Assembly (NCBI GenBank): GCA_963769945.1
Contig: CAVYOA010000022.1
Coordinates: forward strand, 39,414-103,413
Direction of reading: 5' to 3'
Source of the DNA: WHSW01 sp963769945
Lineage (GTDB): Bacteria; Actinomycetota; Thermoleophilia; Solirubrobacterales; 70-9
Length of the DNA: 64,000 nt
Within the stretch, counting starts at the first letter, position 1, and every line of letters starts with the position of its first letter. Below are positions 31,663 through 39,462 of the stretch, piece after piece. The notes under the pieces were generated by a model. That model was not told the origin of the DNA and searched no databases. It worked only from the letters and a program-made list of their open reading frames with translations. Both the position numbers and the translations under genes were made by a program.

Positions 31663-33602
31663 TGCGTTACTCCGGCATCCAGGGCTCGACGCTGGTGATC
31701 AGCAACCTGATCCAGCTCGTCTCGGTGATGGTCGTCGCCGCCTTTCTCGGGCCCTCCGAAATGGCGCGCTTCGCGCTGCTGTTGTTCCTCGCCGGCCTCG
31801 TCACGCAGCTGCTCTCGCTGCTCGTCAAGCCGGGAACGATCCGTCGCGTCTTCGGCGGCGGTGATGAAGAGGACGACGACGATGAGGACGATCAGGTCGT
31901 CTCCTCCTCGCCCCCGCGAACGCTCGGCACCGGTCTCGCCTGGGCGCTCGTCCTCGGTGCCGTCGGCACAGCGCTCGTCGTCTACTTTCGCGAACCGCTC
32001 GCCGATTGGCTGCTCGGCAACCCCGAGGACGAGAACCTGATCGTCTGGGCCGGCGTCCTCGCCGGCGGCTGGCTCGTGTTCAAGCTCGCCGACATCACGC
32101 TCTGGCTCGAGCGACGGCCCGGCGCCTTCATGATCGCCGATACCGCGCGCCCTGTGCTGGGCTTGATCGTGCTGACGATCTTGCTTGCGACCGGATCCGG
32201 CGTCGAAGGGGCGATCATGGGAACGGCGATCGGCACCGCGATCGCCGCCGTGGTCGCGATGGCTCTGCTGCGCGGCAGCTACGAGCCCTCGTTCGACGTC
32301 GGGGAGATCAGGCAGATCATCGTCCGGGGCGGGCCCAGGGCGCCGATCGTGATGTCGTTCTGGCTGATTCAGAACGCCGACGTCTTCATCCTCTCGCGCT
32401 TCATCAGCGAGACCGACCTCGGCATCTACGCGCTCGCCTCGCGCCTCGGCATCGTCGTCTCGTTCCTGCCGCAGGGCTTTCGTGTCGCGATGCGGCCGCT
32501 GCGAAAGTCAGCTGCGTTTCAGGCCGTGCGCGACCAGTACGGCAAGGCGACGGTCCAGGGCCAGCTGCTGGGCTACTTCGTCGTCCTTTGCGTCTTTTCG
32601 GTCTTGGCGATGATCCTCGCCGGTGAGATCCTCGTCGACCTTGCGCCGCCCGAGTACGCCGACGCCGCGGGCCTGATCCCGTTCACCGCTGCCGCTGCAG
32701 TGATGCCGTCGGTCTATCGCACGATCAACCAGAACACGAACCTCGCCCACCACCGGGCACTTTTCATCCTCGGCTGCATCGGCGCCGCGATCGCCTTCGT
32801 CGCGATAACCGCGCTGCTCGCGAACGAGATCGGCGCCTACGCGGCTCCGATCGGGATGCTGGTCGGCTTCGGCATCCCCTCGGGATTGATGTTCGCGCGC
32901 AATCAGATCTCCTCGGGAAAACCGATTGCTTTCCCCTATCGCCAGGTGGCTATCTCGATCGTGCTTGCGGCGCTGATCGCGGTCGGCTTTCAGGTGCTGC
33001 AGCTCGGCAAATGGGTCGAGCTGGCGATCGCAGCCGGCTTGCTGGTGGCCTTCCTCGCCGCGCTCGTGCCGCTCGGGGTGATCCCTGAAGAGCACCGTGG
33101 CCCACTGCTCAACACCGTGCGCTCGCTGGGACGCGGGACGCCGGTGATCTTTCACCCGCTCCAGGGCTTGCAGGCGCTGGAGCCGGCCGAGCGCGAGGAG
33201 CTGCGCATTGCTGTGATCGCGCATCTGCCGCCTGAGCGCGTGACGCCCTCGGCCGACTCCGACGAGGGTCGCCGGCTCGTTGGCATGCTGCGCCGGGTTG
33301 GCAGCGCCGGCGGCGTCCCGATCGCCGATCCGACGAAGCTTGATGGCGAGATTGCGCCTTGTCTGTTTGCCGACGCCTCGACCGCGGTTCGCAACGCGAG
33401 CATGCGCCGTGCGCTCTCAGCCGGCGCGGACTCCAACGACATCCGCGCGCTCGAGGATCTCGCCGGGCGCCTGGCTCGGGTTCCAGATGACGGCTGGGAG
33501 GGCACCCCCGCCGGTGAGCAAAAGCGGCGCTTCCCCCTGGTCGAGCGGCGGCAGATTGCCGTTCGCCGCCGCGAGCTACGCCGGGAGCGAACGCAGCGCT
33601 GA
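31662..33602 (+). CDS. Wzx/MATE-type polysaccharide flippase with long cytoplasmic tail
   Basis: 646 residues. I chose the ATG at 31662 over the GTG at 31653 because GGAG lies 8 bases before it, while the GTG would overlap that site. About 12-14 membrane helices (ISNLIQLVSVMVVAAFLGPS onward) in the MOP/polysaccharide-export pattern, with IQNADVFILSRFISETDLGI characteristic of the family. The loop after helix 2 holds a strikingly acidic stretch (DEEDDDDEDD, ~residues 68-77). Helices end near residue 480; a ~160-residue soluble tail follows, ending in a strongly basic RRRELRRERTQR. Presumed to move the lipid-linked glycan across the membrane. Confidence 0.8.
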   Translation: MRYSGIQGSTLVISNLIQLVSVMVVAAFLGPSEMARFALLLFLAGLVTQLLSLLVKPGTIRRVFGGGDEEDDDDEDDQVVSSSPPRTLGTGLAWALVLGAVGTALVVYFREPLADWLLGNPEDENLIVWAGVLAGGWLVFKLADITLWLERRPGAFMIADTARPVLGLIVLTILLATGSGVEGAIMGTAIGTAIAAVVAMALLRGSYEPSFDVGEIRQIIVRGGPRAPIVMSFWLIQNADVFILSRFISETDLGIYALASRLGIVVSFLPQGFRVAMRPLRKSAAFQAVRDQYGKATVQGQLLGYFVVLCVFSVLAMILAGEILVDLAPPEYADAAGLIPFTAAAAVMPSVYRTINQNTNLAHHRALFILGCIGAAIAFVAITALLANEIGAYAAPIGMLVGFGIPSGLMFARNQISSGKPIAFPYRQVAISIVLAALIAVGFQVLQLGKWVELAIAAGLLVAFLAALVPLGVIPEEHRGPLLNTVRSLGRGTPVIFHPLQGLQALEPAEREELRIAVIAHLPPERVTPSADSDEGRRLVGMLRRVGSAGGVPIADPTKLDGEIAPCLFADASTAVRNASMRRALSAGADSNDIRALEDLAGRLARVPDDGWEGTPAGEQKRRFPLVERRQIAVRRRELRRERTQR

Positions 33603-33609
33603 GCTGGCG

Positions 33610-34242
33610 TTAATCGTCTGAGTCGGAGCTGGAGTCCGAATTCGATCCAGGCTCGGAGCGAGTGATGACGATGCGGTTTGGCTCCACCGTGACCTCGACC
33701 TTGCGGTGGCCGGCCCAATGCTCGGAGTAGACCGGATCGTCTTTGACGACCGGGTCGAGCCAGAGGCCGTAGCCGTCGGTGTCGCCGTGGTCGAAGCTTG
33801 CCTGCATGCCAACGCCGGGGCGCTTGCCGCCGCGCCCGCCGCGGCGGCGTCGCCGGCGCTTGCGTGGCTCGCCGTCGCGCTGATCCCGGCCACCGTCGCG
33901 CTTGGCATCACCCGACGCACTCGAATCCTCGTCGCTGTCCTCACCTGCGCCCGCGTCCTCGTCGTCCTCGTCGTCATCGGTTTCGTCGGCGTCCTCGGCT
34001 TCGTCGGCCGACTCGGCCGCGAGCTCCTCCTCGCGCGCTGCGGCCTCGATCTCGGCTTCGATCTCATCGCGAAGATCGGCCTCGCCCGTGTCCTCGTCGT
34101 CGGCGCTGAGCTCGTGGCGACGGCGAAACTCGCTTAGCTCTGTGGTCGAAACCTCGAGCTGATGAGCGATCCATGCATCGGTGCGTCCCTGGCGAACCCA
34201 GGCACGGATCTGGTTGAGCTGTGAGCGAAGCGGCTTGGCCAT
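33610..34242 (-). CDS. HTH / acidic / Arg-rich protein of unknown function
   Basis: 210 residues in four zones. Residues 1-45 look like a helix-turn-helix (LNQIRAWVRQGRTDAWIAHQ, then VSTTELSEFRRRHEL). Residues ~46-120 are almost purely Asp/Glu/Ala. A basic patch RKRRRRRRGGRGGKRPG follows at ~127-143. The C-terminal ~60 residues are a compact domain (MQASFDHGDTDGYGLWLDP, then YSEHWAGHRKVEVTVEPN), and the end is Ser/Asp-rich. It could bind nucleic acid at both ends. It is divergent from csrA across 172 bp, which shows no other gene, and converges on the flippase. Confidence 0.65.
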   Translation of the reverse strand: MAKPLRSQLNQIRAWVRQGRTDAWIAHQLEVSTTELSEFRRRHELSADDEDTGEADLRDEIEAEIEAAAREEELAAESADEAEDADETDDDEDDEDAGAGEDSDEDSSASGDAKRDGGRDQRDGEPRKRRRRRRGGRGGKRPGVGMQASFDHGDTDGYGLWLDPVVKDDPVYSEHWAGHRKVEVTVEPNRIVITRSEPGSNSDSSSDSDD

Positions 34243-34414
34243 CGAGCCGGAAAGGTTTGAGGCGTCCCGGAGCGGGCGATACTAGTAGACGAGTAGCTCG
34301 AACTCGGCTGATCCGCCACAGCGTCCGGTTACCGGATACGCTGCGAACACGGAAAATCATGGGTGTGATCGCTGGGGGGCGGCACTCGGTCGCAGCTCGT
34401 AGGAAGCGGGAGAG

Positions 34415-34642
34415 ATGCTGGTCCTGACACGGAAGATCAATCAGAGCATCATGATCGGAGACGACGTCGAGATCACCGTTCTGGCCGTGTCGAAAGACAA
34501 GATCCGGCTTGGAATCAGCGCCCCACGCGAGATTGGGGTGTTCCGCAAGGAGGTCTATCTCTCGATCCAGGATGGAGAGGATCTCGGCATTGGCGGCTCA
34601 GGCACCGCGGAAACGGGGCCGGCGAAGGGCTCCGCAAGCTAG
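34415..34642 (+). CDS. csrA: carbon storage regulator CsrA
   Basis: 75 residues. The N-terminus MLVLTRKINQSIMIGDDVEI and RLGISAPREIGVFRKEVYLS match CsrA closely. It is an RNA-binding dimer that blocks or alters translation at GGA-containing hairpins. A strong Shine-Dalgarno (GCGGGAGAG) precedes the ATG. In Gram-positives csrA is usually among flagellar genes next to fliW; here no motility gene is nearby. Palindromic sequence follows the stop. Confidence 0.93.
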   Translation: MLVLTRKINQSIMIGDDVEITVLAVSKDKIRLGISAPREIGVFRKEVYLSIQDGEDLGIGGSGTAETGPAKGSAS

Positions 34643-34664
34643 CCAAGGGCAAGGGTTCGCTCAC

Positions 34665-34689
34665 CGTTCGCTAAGCGAACGCTTGTACG
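34665..34689. promoter_or_regulatory. palindrome and SOS-box-like site after csrA
   Basis: CGTTCGCTAAGCGAACG (34665-34681) is a perfect palindrome around one central A. Overlapping it, CGAACGCTTGTACG (34676-34689) differs by one base from the Gram-positive LexA consensus CGAAC-N4-GTTCG. It ends 8 bp before the ATG of the small membrane protein gene at 34698. It could end csrA transcription, bind a repressor, or both. LexA control is inference. Confidence 0.4.
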
Positions 34690-34697
34690 CATAAGCG

Positions 34698-34973
34698 ATG
34701 GCTGATATTCTCGCCGGCGTGGCGTCCAGCGATTTGCGCATGCACGAAACCCTCGACAGCTTCGAGGTTGCGTTCGAGCACGAGGCGGCGCTCGAGCGCC
34801 AGCGCCGTGCTCAGCTTCGCCAGCGTGCCGTCGACCGCTCTCAGGCACGCCGCATCCACACGACCCACAAGCGCGGCAACGTCAGCTTCGGCGTGCTCTT
34901 GGTCGCGCTCGCGTTCACGGTCATCGTCGTCACCGTGATCATGTTCGAGACGCTCGCCTGGTTGATGGCCTAA
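34698..34973 (+). CDS. small membrane protein with cytoplasmic charged N-terminus
   Basis: 91 residues. Residues 1-60 are charged and probably helical (FEVAFEHEAALERQRRAQLR), then one hydrophobic helix at ~63-88 (VSFGVLLVALAFTVIVVTVI) ends the protein. No known domain. The SOS-box-like palindrome just upstream and the single-helix design recall small damage-induced division inhibitors, but there is no sequence match to one that I can see. A stand-alone tail-anchored protein is equally possible. Confidence 0.65.
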   Translation: MADILAGVASSDLRMHETLDSFEVAFEHEAALERQRRAQLRQRAVDRSQARRIHTTHKRGNVSFGVLLVALAFTVIVVTVIMFETLAWLMA

Positions 34974-35028
34974 GCCACCACCGCTGCTGTCCTCGCGCCT
35001 ACCCAGCCTCGCCTCTGTCGCACTGCTC

Positions 35029-35520
35029 GTGGTCTTGGTGGTCGTGCTGGCGACGGGTGGTGCTGATGACGACGCGGGCGACTCGGTCGGCGGCAAGGCG
35101 GCCGTTGAGGCGACGCCCGCGCAGGGAGTCTCGGTGCCGATCGTCAGCGTCGTCGATGGCGACACCGCGAGGGCTCTCGTCAACGGCAGCGAGGAGAGCG
35201 TGCGCTACATCGGCATCGACACGCCTGAGGTCGATCCCAGTATTGGCGTCGAGTGCTTCGGCGCCGAGGCCAGCGCCCGCAACAAGCAGCTCGTCGAGAA
35301 CGAGACTGTGCGCCTCGCCTACGACGCCGAGCGGCGCGACCGCTATGGCCGCCTGCTCGCCTACGTCTACGTCGGCGACACCTTCGTCAATGCCGAGCTC
35401 GTCCGCGGCGGCTTCGCAACCACGCTCGAGATCGCTCCCAACGACAGCAAGGCGGAGATGTTCGACCGCTTGCAGCAGGCGGCGGCGAACGATGGCCGTG
35501 GGCTTTGGGGCGAGTGCTGA
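35029..35520 (+). CDS. thermonuclease-family (SNase) protein, secreted or anchored
   Basis: 163 residues from the GTG at 35029. Staphylococcal-nuclease fold: VSVVDGDTARALVNGSEESV, VRYIGIDTPEVDP with the active-site Arg and Asp, a Cys/Gly/Ala block, RDRYGRLLAYVYVGD with the second catalytic Arg and Tyr, and a GLWGEC end. The frame is hydrophobic and open from about 34984 (LLSSRLPSLASVALLVVLVV), suggesting a longer signal sequence beginning at a CTG, since no ATG, GTG or TTG exists upstream. Likely an extracytoplasmic nuclease. It follows the small membrane gene closely. Confidence 0.85.
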   Translation: MVLVVVLATGGADDDAGDSVGGKAAVEATPAQGVSVPIVSVVDGDTARALVNGSEESVRYIGIDTPEVDPSIGVECFGAEASARNKQLVENETVRLAYDAERRDRYGRLLAYVYVGDTFVNAELVRGGFATTLEIAPNDSKAEMFDRLQQAAANDGRGLWGEC

Positions 35521-35567
35521 GGCAACCGAGACCCGAGCACGCTGCTCACGTATAGGCTGGGTTTCGA

Positions 35568-36686
35568 GTGCTCGACCACAAGTTCAACGGGCCGCCATTC
35601 ACCGTGGGCGTCGAGGAGGAGTTGATGATCCTCGACCCCGACACCTGGGATGTCGCGCAGGCGATCGAGCCGCTGCTGGAGGTCGTCCCGGACGAATTCA
35701 CAGGGCAGGTCAAGCCCGAGTTGATGAAGTCCGTGCTCGAGATCGCGACCAAGCCGTGCAACTCGGTTGGCGAGGCCGGCGAAGAGCTGCGGCGGTTGCG
35801 AGCGATGGTGATCGAGGCCACGGGCAAGCTCGGGTTGACGATCGGCGCCTCTGCCACCCACCCCTTCGCCCGTCCTCTCGATCAGGAGATCGTCGACAGC
35901 CCGCGCTACCAGGAGTTGATCGACGAGCTCGGCGTCATCGCCTGCAACGAGCTCATCTTCGGGACTCACGTCCACGTCGCGATCGACGGGCCCGACAAGG
36001 CGATCTACGTCGCCGACGGCATCCGCCGCTACCTGCCGCTGTTTTTGGCGCTGTCGACCAACTCGCCCTTCTGGATCGGCGAGCGCACCGGACTGATGTC
36101 CTCGCGCGTGCCGATTTTCCGCTCCTTCCCGCGTGAGGGAATTCCACCGCACTACGGCACCTGGGAGATCTTCTCTCATCGCGTCGAGCTGATGATGCGT
36201 GCCGGCGCGATCGAGGACTACACGTTTTTGTGGTGGGACGTTCGCCCGCACCCGAACCTCGGCACGGTCGAGACTCGGATCTTCGACCAGCAGACGCGCG
36301 TCGAGCACACGATCTCGCTGGCGGCGCTGGTCGCCAGCCTCGCCCACCTGCTCTGTTCGCTCTACGACGACGACGAGCCCCTGGTCGAGTACCCGACCGA
36401 GCTCGTCGACGACAACAAGATTCGCGCCGCGCGCTGGGGCACCGACGGCCGCCTGATCGACTTCCGTGCCGGCGAGCAGGTGGCGACGCCACAGATGGCG
36501 CGCGAGCTGATCGTGCGCCTCGCAGACCACGCCGACCAACTCGGCTGCCGCGACGAGCTCGAGGGTGTCGAGGATCTTCTCGCCAACGGCACCGGCGCCC
36601 ACCGCCAGCTCGCTGCGTATGAGAAAAACGACGACCTGCGTGCGCTTGTAGAGGAGATCGCCCAGCGCAGCCGTCCCGACGACTGA
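35568..36686 (+). CDS. YbdK-type carboxylate-amine ligase (glutamate-cysteine ligase family 2)
   Basis: 372 residues from a GTG. Family signatures are FTVGVEEELMILDPDTWDV at the N-terminus, KPELMKSVLEIATKPCNSVG, the HPFARPLDQEI block, FGTHVHVAIDG with metal-binding His residues, and RPHPNLGTVETRIFDQQT. These enzymes form gamma-glutamyl bonds with ATP; many are weak glutamate-cysteine ligases and the true acceptor is often unknown. No thiol-biosynthesis partner is nearby, so no more specific name is justified. Confidence 0.9.
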   Translation: MLDHKFNGPPFTVGVEEELMILDPDTWDVAQAIEPLLEVVPDEFTGQVKPELMKSVLEIATKPCNSVGEAGEELRRLRAMVIEATGKLGLTIGASATHPFARPLDQEIVDSPRYQELIDELGVIACNELIFGTHVHVAIDGPDKAIYVADGIRRYLPLFLALSTNSPFWIGERTGLMSSRVPIFRSFPREGIPPHYGTWEIFSHRVELMMRAGAIEDYTFLWWDVRPHPNLGTVETRIFDQQTRVEHTISLAALVASLAHLLCSLYDDDEPLVEYPTELVDDNKIRAARWGTDGRLIDFRAGEQVATPQMARELIVRLADHADQLGCRDELEGVEDLLANGTGAHRQLAAYEKNDDLRALVEEIAQRSRPDD

Positions 36687-36709
36687 GCCCGCGTATTAAG
36701 CTCGGAGGC

Positions 36710-37513
36710 GTGGCTGAGGCAGGTCCCGAGCTTTCCGTCGTCTGCAAGAGCTGCGGCTCCGAGGTGAGCCCGTACGTGACCGAGTGCCCGTACTGCGGCA
36801 CGCGGCTGCGAAAGCGCGCGCCGAAGCTGGAGCGCGTCGGCGACGAGGTGCGCCTGCAGGAGGATCGCGGTGATCGCCGCCGCCGCAAGGCGGCCGAGCG
36901 TCGCAAGCGGCTGAGCGCCCGCGCCCCCGCCCAGGACTTCGCCTCGCGCCCGGTGGCTACCGCGCTGGCGATCGCGGTGCCCGCGATCGTGCTGATCGTC
37001 GAGCGCGCTTCCAATCTCAGCGTGATCGATCTCGGGGCGATCGTTGGCGCGGTCGGCGATGAGTGGTGGCGTTATTTCGCCGCATCGTTCGTCTATGACG
37101 ACGTCGGCTACCTGTTCGCCTGCGGTCTCGCGATCGCGATCTTCGGCGTTGCGATCGAACGCCGCATCGGCCCCGTCGCGACGCTGCTCTTGGTCGTCGG
37201 CTGCGGTGCCCTGGGCATGCTCGCTGCCGAGGGTCTCGATTCAGCCTTTGGCGACGGCATCGTCGTCGCTGCGGGTGGCAACGCGATCGCGCTCGGGCTG
37301 CTCGCCTGCTGGCTGGTCCTGCGCGACGCCGAGCGCCGCGCCGACCCGACCGAGGAGTACGACCTCATCGCGGTGGCGGTCGCTGCGGCGGTACTTCTGT
37401 GCCTGCCGCTGTTCGAGGACTATGCCGACGCCTGGGCCGGCCTGGCCGGCGCCTTCGTCGGCGCCGCCTGCGGCCTGATTGCCGCCCTCGGCGGCCGCAC
37501 CAAGTCTCGATGA
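36710..37513 (+). CDS. zinc-ribbon plus rhomboid-like membrane protein, catalytic residues absent
   Basis: 267 residues from a GTG. Residues ~12-32 form a zinc ribbon (CKSCGSEVSPYVTECPYCG), then a basic linker and six hydrophobic segments. The layout (EWWRYFAASFVYDDVGYLFA as loop 1, VAIERRIGPVATLLLVVG, then AAGGNAIALGLLACW) follows the rhomboid fold. The catalytic G-x-S-G is replaced by GGNA and the histidine of the last helix is missing (WAGLAGAFVGAA). It is therefore predicted to be an inactive rhomboid relative, possibly a binding or chaperone protein. It overlaps the methyltransferase start (ATGA). Confidence 0.75.
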   Translation: MAEAGPELSVVCKSCGSEVSPYVTECPYCGTRLRKRAPKLERVGDEVRLQEDRGDRRRRKAAERRKRLSARAPAQDFASRPVATALAIAVPAIVLIVERASNLSVIDLGAIVGAVGDEWWRYFAASFVYDDVGYLFACGLAIAIFGVAIERRIGPVATLLLVVGCGALGMLAAEGLDSAFGDGIVVAAGGNAIALGLLACWLVLRDAERRADPTEEYDLIAVAVAAAVLLCLPLFEDYADAWAGLAGAFVGAACGLIAALGGRTKSR

Positions 37514-38172
37514 GTAAGTTCACCGTGCTCAGCGACGAGCTCCACGACTACATCGTCGCCCAGGGGGCCCGCCAAGACGAGATCCTGCGCCAGATCGAAG
37601 ACGAAACCGCGGCGATGGGGGAGATCGCGGTGATGCAGATCGGAGCCGACCAGGGCGCCTTCATGACCCTGCTCTGTCAGCTGCTGGGCGCCACGGAGGC
37701 GCTCGAGCTCGGCACCTTCACCGGCTACTCGGCGATCTGCATCGCCCGCGGGCTCGCACCCGGTGGCCGTCTGACCGCCTGCGAGCTCTCGGAGGAGTTC
37801 GCAGCGATGGCGGCGACGAACTTCGAGCGCGCCGGCGTCGCCGAGAGAGTCGAGATCCGCATCGGGCCGGCGCTCGAGACGCTGCGCTCGATGCCTGAGC
37901 GTGAGGTCTTGGACTTCAGCTTCATCGACGCCGACAAGCAGGGCTATCCCGACTACTACGAAGAGGTTCTCGCACGCACGCGGGCGGGCGGGCTGATCGC
38001 GGTCGACAACGTGCTTGCCGGCGGCTTCGTCGTCAGCGGCCACGACGACAACATGAAGAGCGAGCAGATCGAGGCAATTCGCCGCCTAAACGAGACTATG
38101 CGCGACGACGATCGCGTCGACGTGGCGATGGTCGGGATCGCCGATGGCCTCTTTCTCGCCCGCAAGCGCTGA
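37510..38172 (+). CDS. class I SAM-dependent O-methyltransferase (CCoAOMT-like)
   Basis: 220 residues from an ATG overlapping the previous stop. It has the family's SAM site ALELGTFTGYSAICIARGL, the acidic strand end LTACELSEEF, and the metal-binding FSFIDADKQGYPDYYEEVL with VDNVLAGGFV after it. The N-terminal helices (MGEIAVMQIGADQGAFMTLL) are the usual lid. It methylates a catechol-like or other hydroxyl; the acceptor cannot be deduced. Coupling to the rhomboid-like gene may be incidental. Confidence 0.9.
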   Translation: MSKFTVLSDELHDYIVAQGARQDEILRQIEDETAAMGEIAVMQIGADQGAFMTLLCQLLGATEALELGTFTGYSAICIARGLAPGGRLTACELSEEFAAMAATNFERAGVAERVEIRIGPALETLRSMPEREVLDFSFIDADKQGYPDYYEEVLARTRAGGLIAVDNVLAGGFVVSGHDDNMKSEQIEAIRRLNETMRDDDRVDVAMVGIADGLFLARKR

Positions 38173-38182
38173 GGGCCGCAGC

Positions 38183-38953
38183 GTGGATCGCGACCAGGTA
38201 CTCGCCCGTCAGCGCACCGGTCTGCGCGAATGGATCGCGGCGATGTCGGACTCGTCTGCCGGCGCCCGCCTGTTCGAGCGCGATGGCGTCACCGCCAATG
38301 CCGCGCCCGCGTGCCCCGAACGCGGGATCGTCAACTCGGTCACCTTCACCGACTCCGAGGCGCTGCTCGACCTGCTCGGCGCCGTCGCCGAGTTCGAGCA
38401 CGAGGCCGGGGTCGAGGCCTGGGACCTGTGGATCGCGGATTTCGACACCGAGACGATCGCCGCAGTCGAAGCCCACGGACTCAAGTTCGATGGCAAGCCA
38501 AAGGCGATGACGCTCGACCTCGCTGCGTGGCAAGCGCCTGAGCTCGGCGATCTCGACTGGGACAACGATGTCGAGGCCGCGACGCTCGGGCGCCTCAACG
38601 ACCTTGCCTATGGCATCGAGCCCGAGGTCGGGATCGCACGCGGGGTGAGCGCGCCTTCGCAGTCGCTACGCCTCTACCAGGCGCGCGACCGCAGCGGCGA
38701 AGCGGTCTGCGTGCTGGCGACGATGGACCACGATGGTGATGATCTCGGTGTCTACTTCGTCGCCACCCACCCCGAGCACCGCGGGCGTGGGCTTGCGTCG
38801 CGGCTTCTGAGCGCGGCTCTCACCGAGGCCACCGAGCGAGGGATGAGGACCTCCTCGCTTCAGGGGTCGCCACTGGGTCACTCCGTCTACGCCAAGCTCG
38901 GCTACGTCAGCGATTTCCGAATGAAGCTCTACGAGCACCGCAGCACCCGGTGA
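38183..38953 (+). CDS. GNAT-family N-acetyltransferase
   Basis: 256 residues from the GTG at 38183. The C-terminal half is a GNAT domain: VCVLATMDHDGDDLGVYFVA, then the acetyl-CoA loop THPEHRGRGLASRLLSAAL and a GHSVYAKLGYVSDFRMKLYE end. The N-terminal ~120 residues may be a degenerate second GNAT domain. It acetylates an amine; the substrate is unknown. The final codons overlap the next gene's GTG. Confidence 0.85.
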   Translation: MDRDQVLARQRTGLREWIAAMSDSSAGARLFERDGVTANAAPACPERGIVNSVTFTDSEALLDLLGAVAEFEHEAGVEAWDLWIADFDTETIAAVEAHGLKFDGKPKAMTLDLAAWQAPELGDLDWDNDVEAATLGRLNDLAYGIEPEVGIARGVSAPSQSLRLYQARDRSGEAVCVLATMDHDGDDLGVYFVATHPEHRGRGLASRLLSAALTEATERGMRTSSLQGSPLGHSVYAKLGYVSDFRMKLYEHRSTR

Positions 38954-39270
38954 GCTTCTCCGACGAGCAGATCGAGGCCGCCGTGCAGGCGCTCTCTGAG
39001 GCGGGCGCCTTCGCCGAGGCCGAGGCCGTCGTCGCGCGCGCGGCGCCGAGCCTGCAGCGGATCCTCGCGCAGGCGCTCGAGGAGGGCGGATGGTTCGCCG
39101 AGTCGCACGCGACTGAGATCCAGAAGGCGGCGGCGATCGAGGATGAGCCAGAGCGAGAGCTCGCCTTTCGCACGATGCTGGCCGAGGAGGCGCGGATGGG
39201 GATGATGATCGGCGTCGCCGTCGGCTGGGCGCTTGCGCGCGAGCTCGCGCCGGGCGACGAAGAGATCTAG
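38950..39270 (+). CDS. small helical protein, unknown function
   Basis: 106 residues, starting at a GTG that overlaps the GNAT stop. It is acidic and helical, with Ala/Glu-rich helices (SEAGAFAEAEAVVARAAPSL, then EPERELAFRTMLAEEARMG) and a short hydrophobic end (MMIGVAVGWALARELA). I recognise no domain. Codon use is like its neighbours, so it is real coding sequence. Coupling suggests joint expression with the acetyltransferase. Confidence 0.6.
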   Translation: MSFSDEQIEAAVQALSEAGAFAEAEAVVARAAPSLQRILAQALEEGGWFAESHATEIQKAAAIEDEPERELAFRTMLAEEARMGMMIGVAVGWALARELAPGDEEI

Positions 39271-39440
39271 AAGTCGACCTCGGGCTCGGCCTGCGGGCCG
39301 CGCTCGAGCCAGTGCGTGCGGTCTTGCCAGTCGTGGCATCAGGGCGGCACCGGCGGCGGCAGCATCGCCCGTGAGGCCAGATGGAGACGCTGGTTGACGA
39401 TCCAAACGCGGGCGCGTCGGCTCGGAGTCAGTCGCGTCAT
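39267..39440 (-). pseudogene. small ORF interrupted by one in-frame TGA
   Basis: On the minus strand an ATG (39440-39438) opens MTRLTPSRRARVWIVNQRLH and reads 33 codons to a TGA at 39341-39339. The same frame continues immediately with CHDWQDRTHWLERGPQAEPE for 23 more codons to a TAG overlapping the converging gene by 4 bp. Third positions after the TGA are almost all G or C, as in genuine genes here. If the TGA were TGG this would be a normal 57-residue basic protein. A base error, a decayed gene, readthrough or chance remain open. Nothing else is seen in this 192-bp gap. Confidence 0.4.
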
Positions 39441-39462
39441 CCGTGAGCGCGGAATAGAATCG

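Noticed and set aside
22377..33602. Secondary-metabolite cluster
   Set aside because: No polyketide, peptide or terpene synthase. The content fits envelope glycan synthesis.
39339..39341. Selenocysteine at the in-frame TGA
   Set aside because: I see no convincing SECIS-like hairpin directly after the TGA and no selenoprotein family match. Kept only as one of several explanations.
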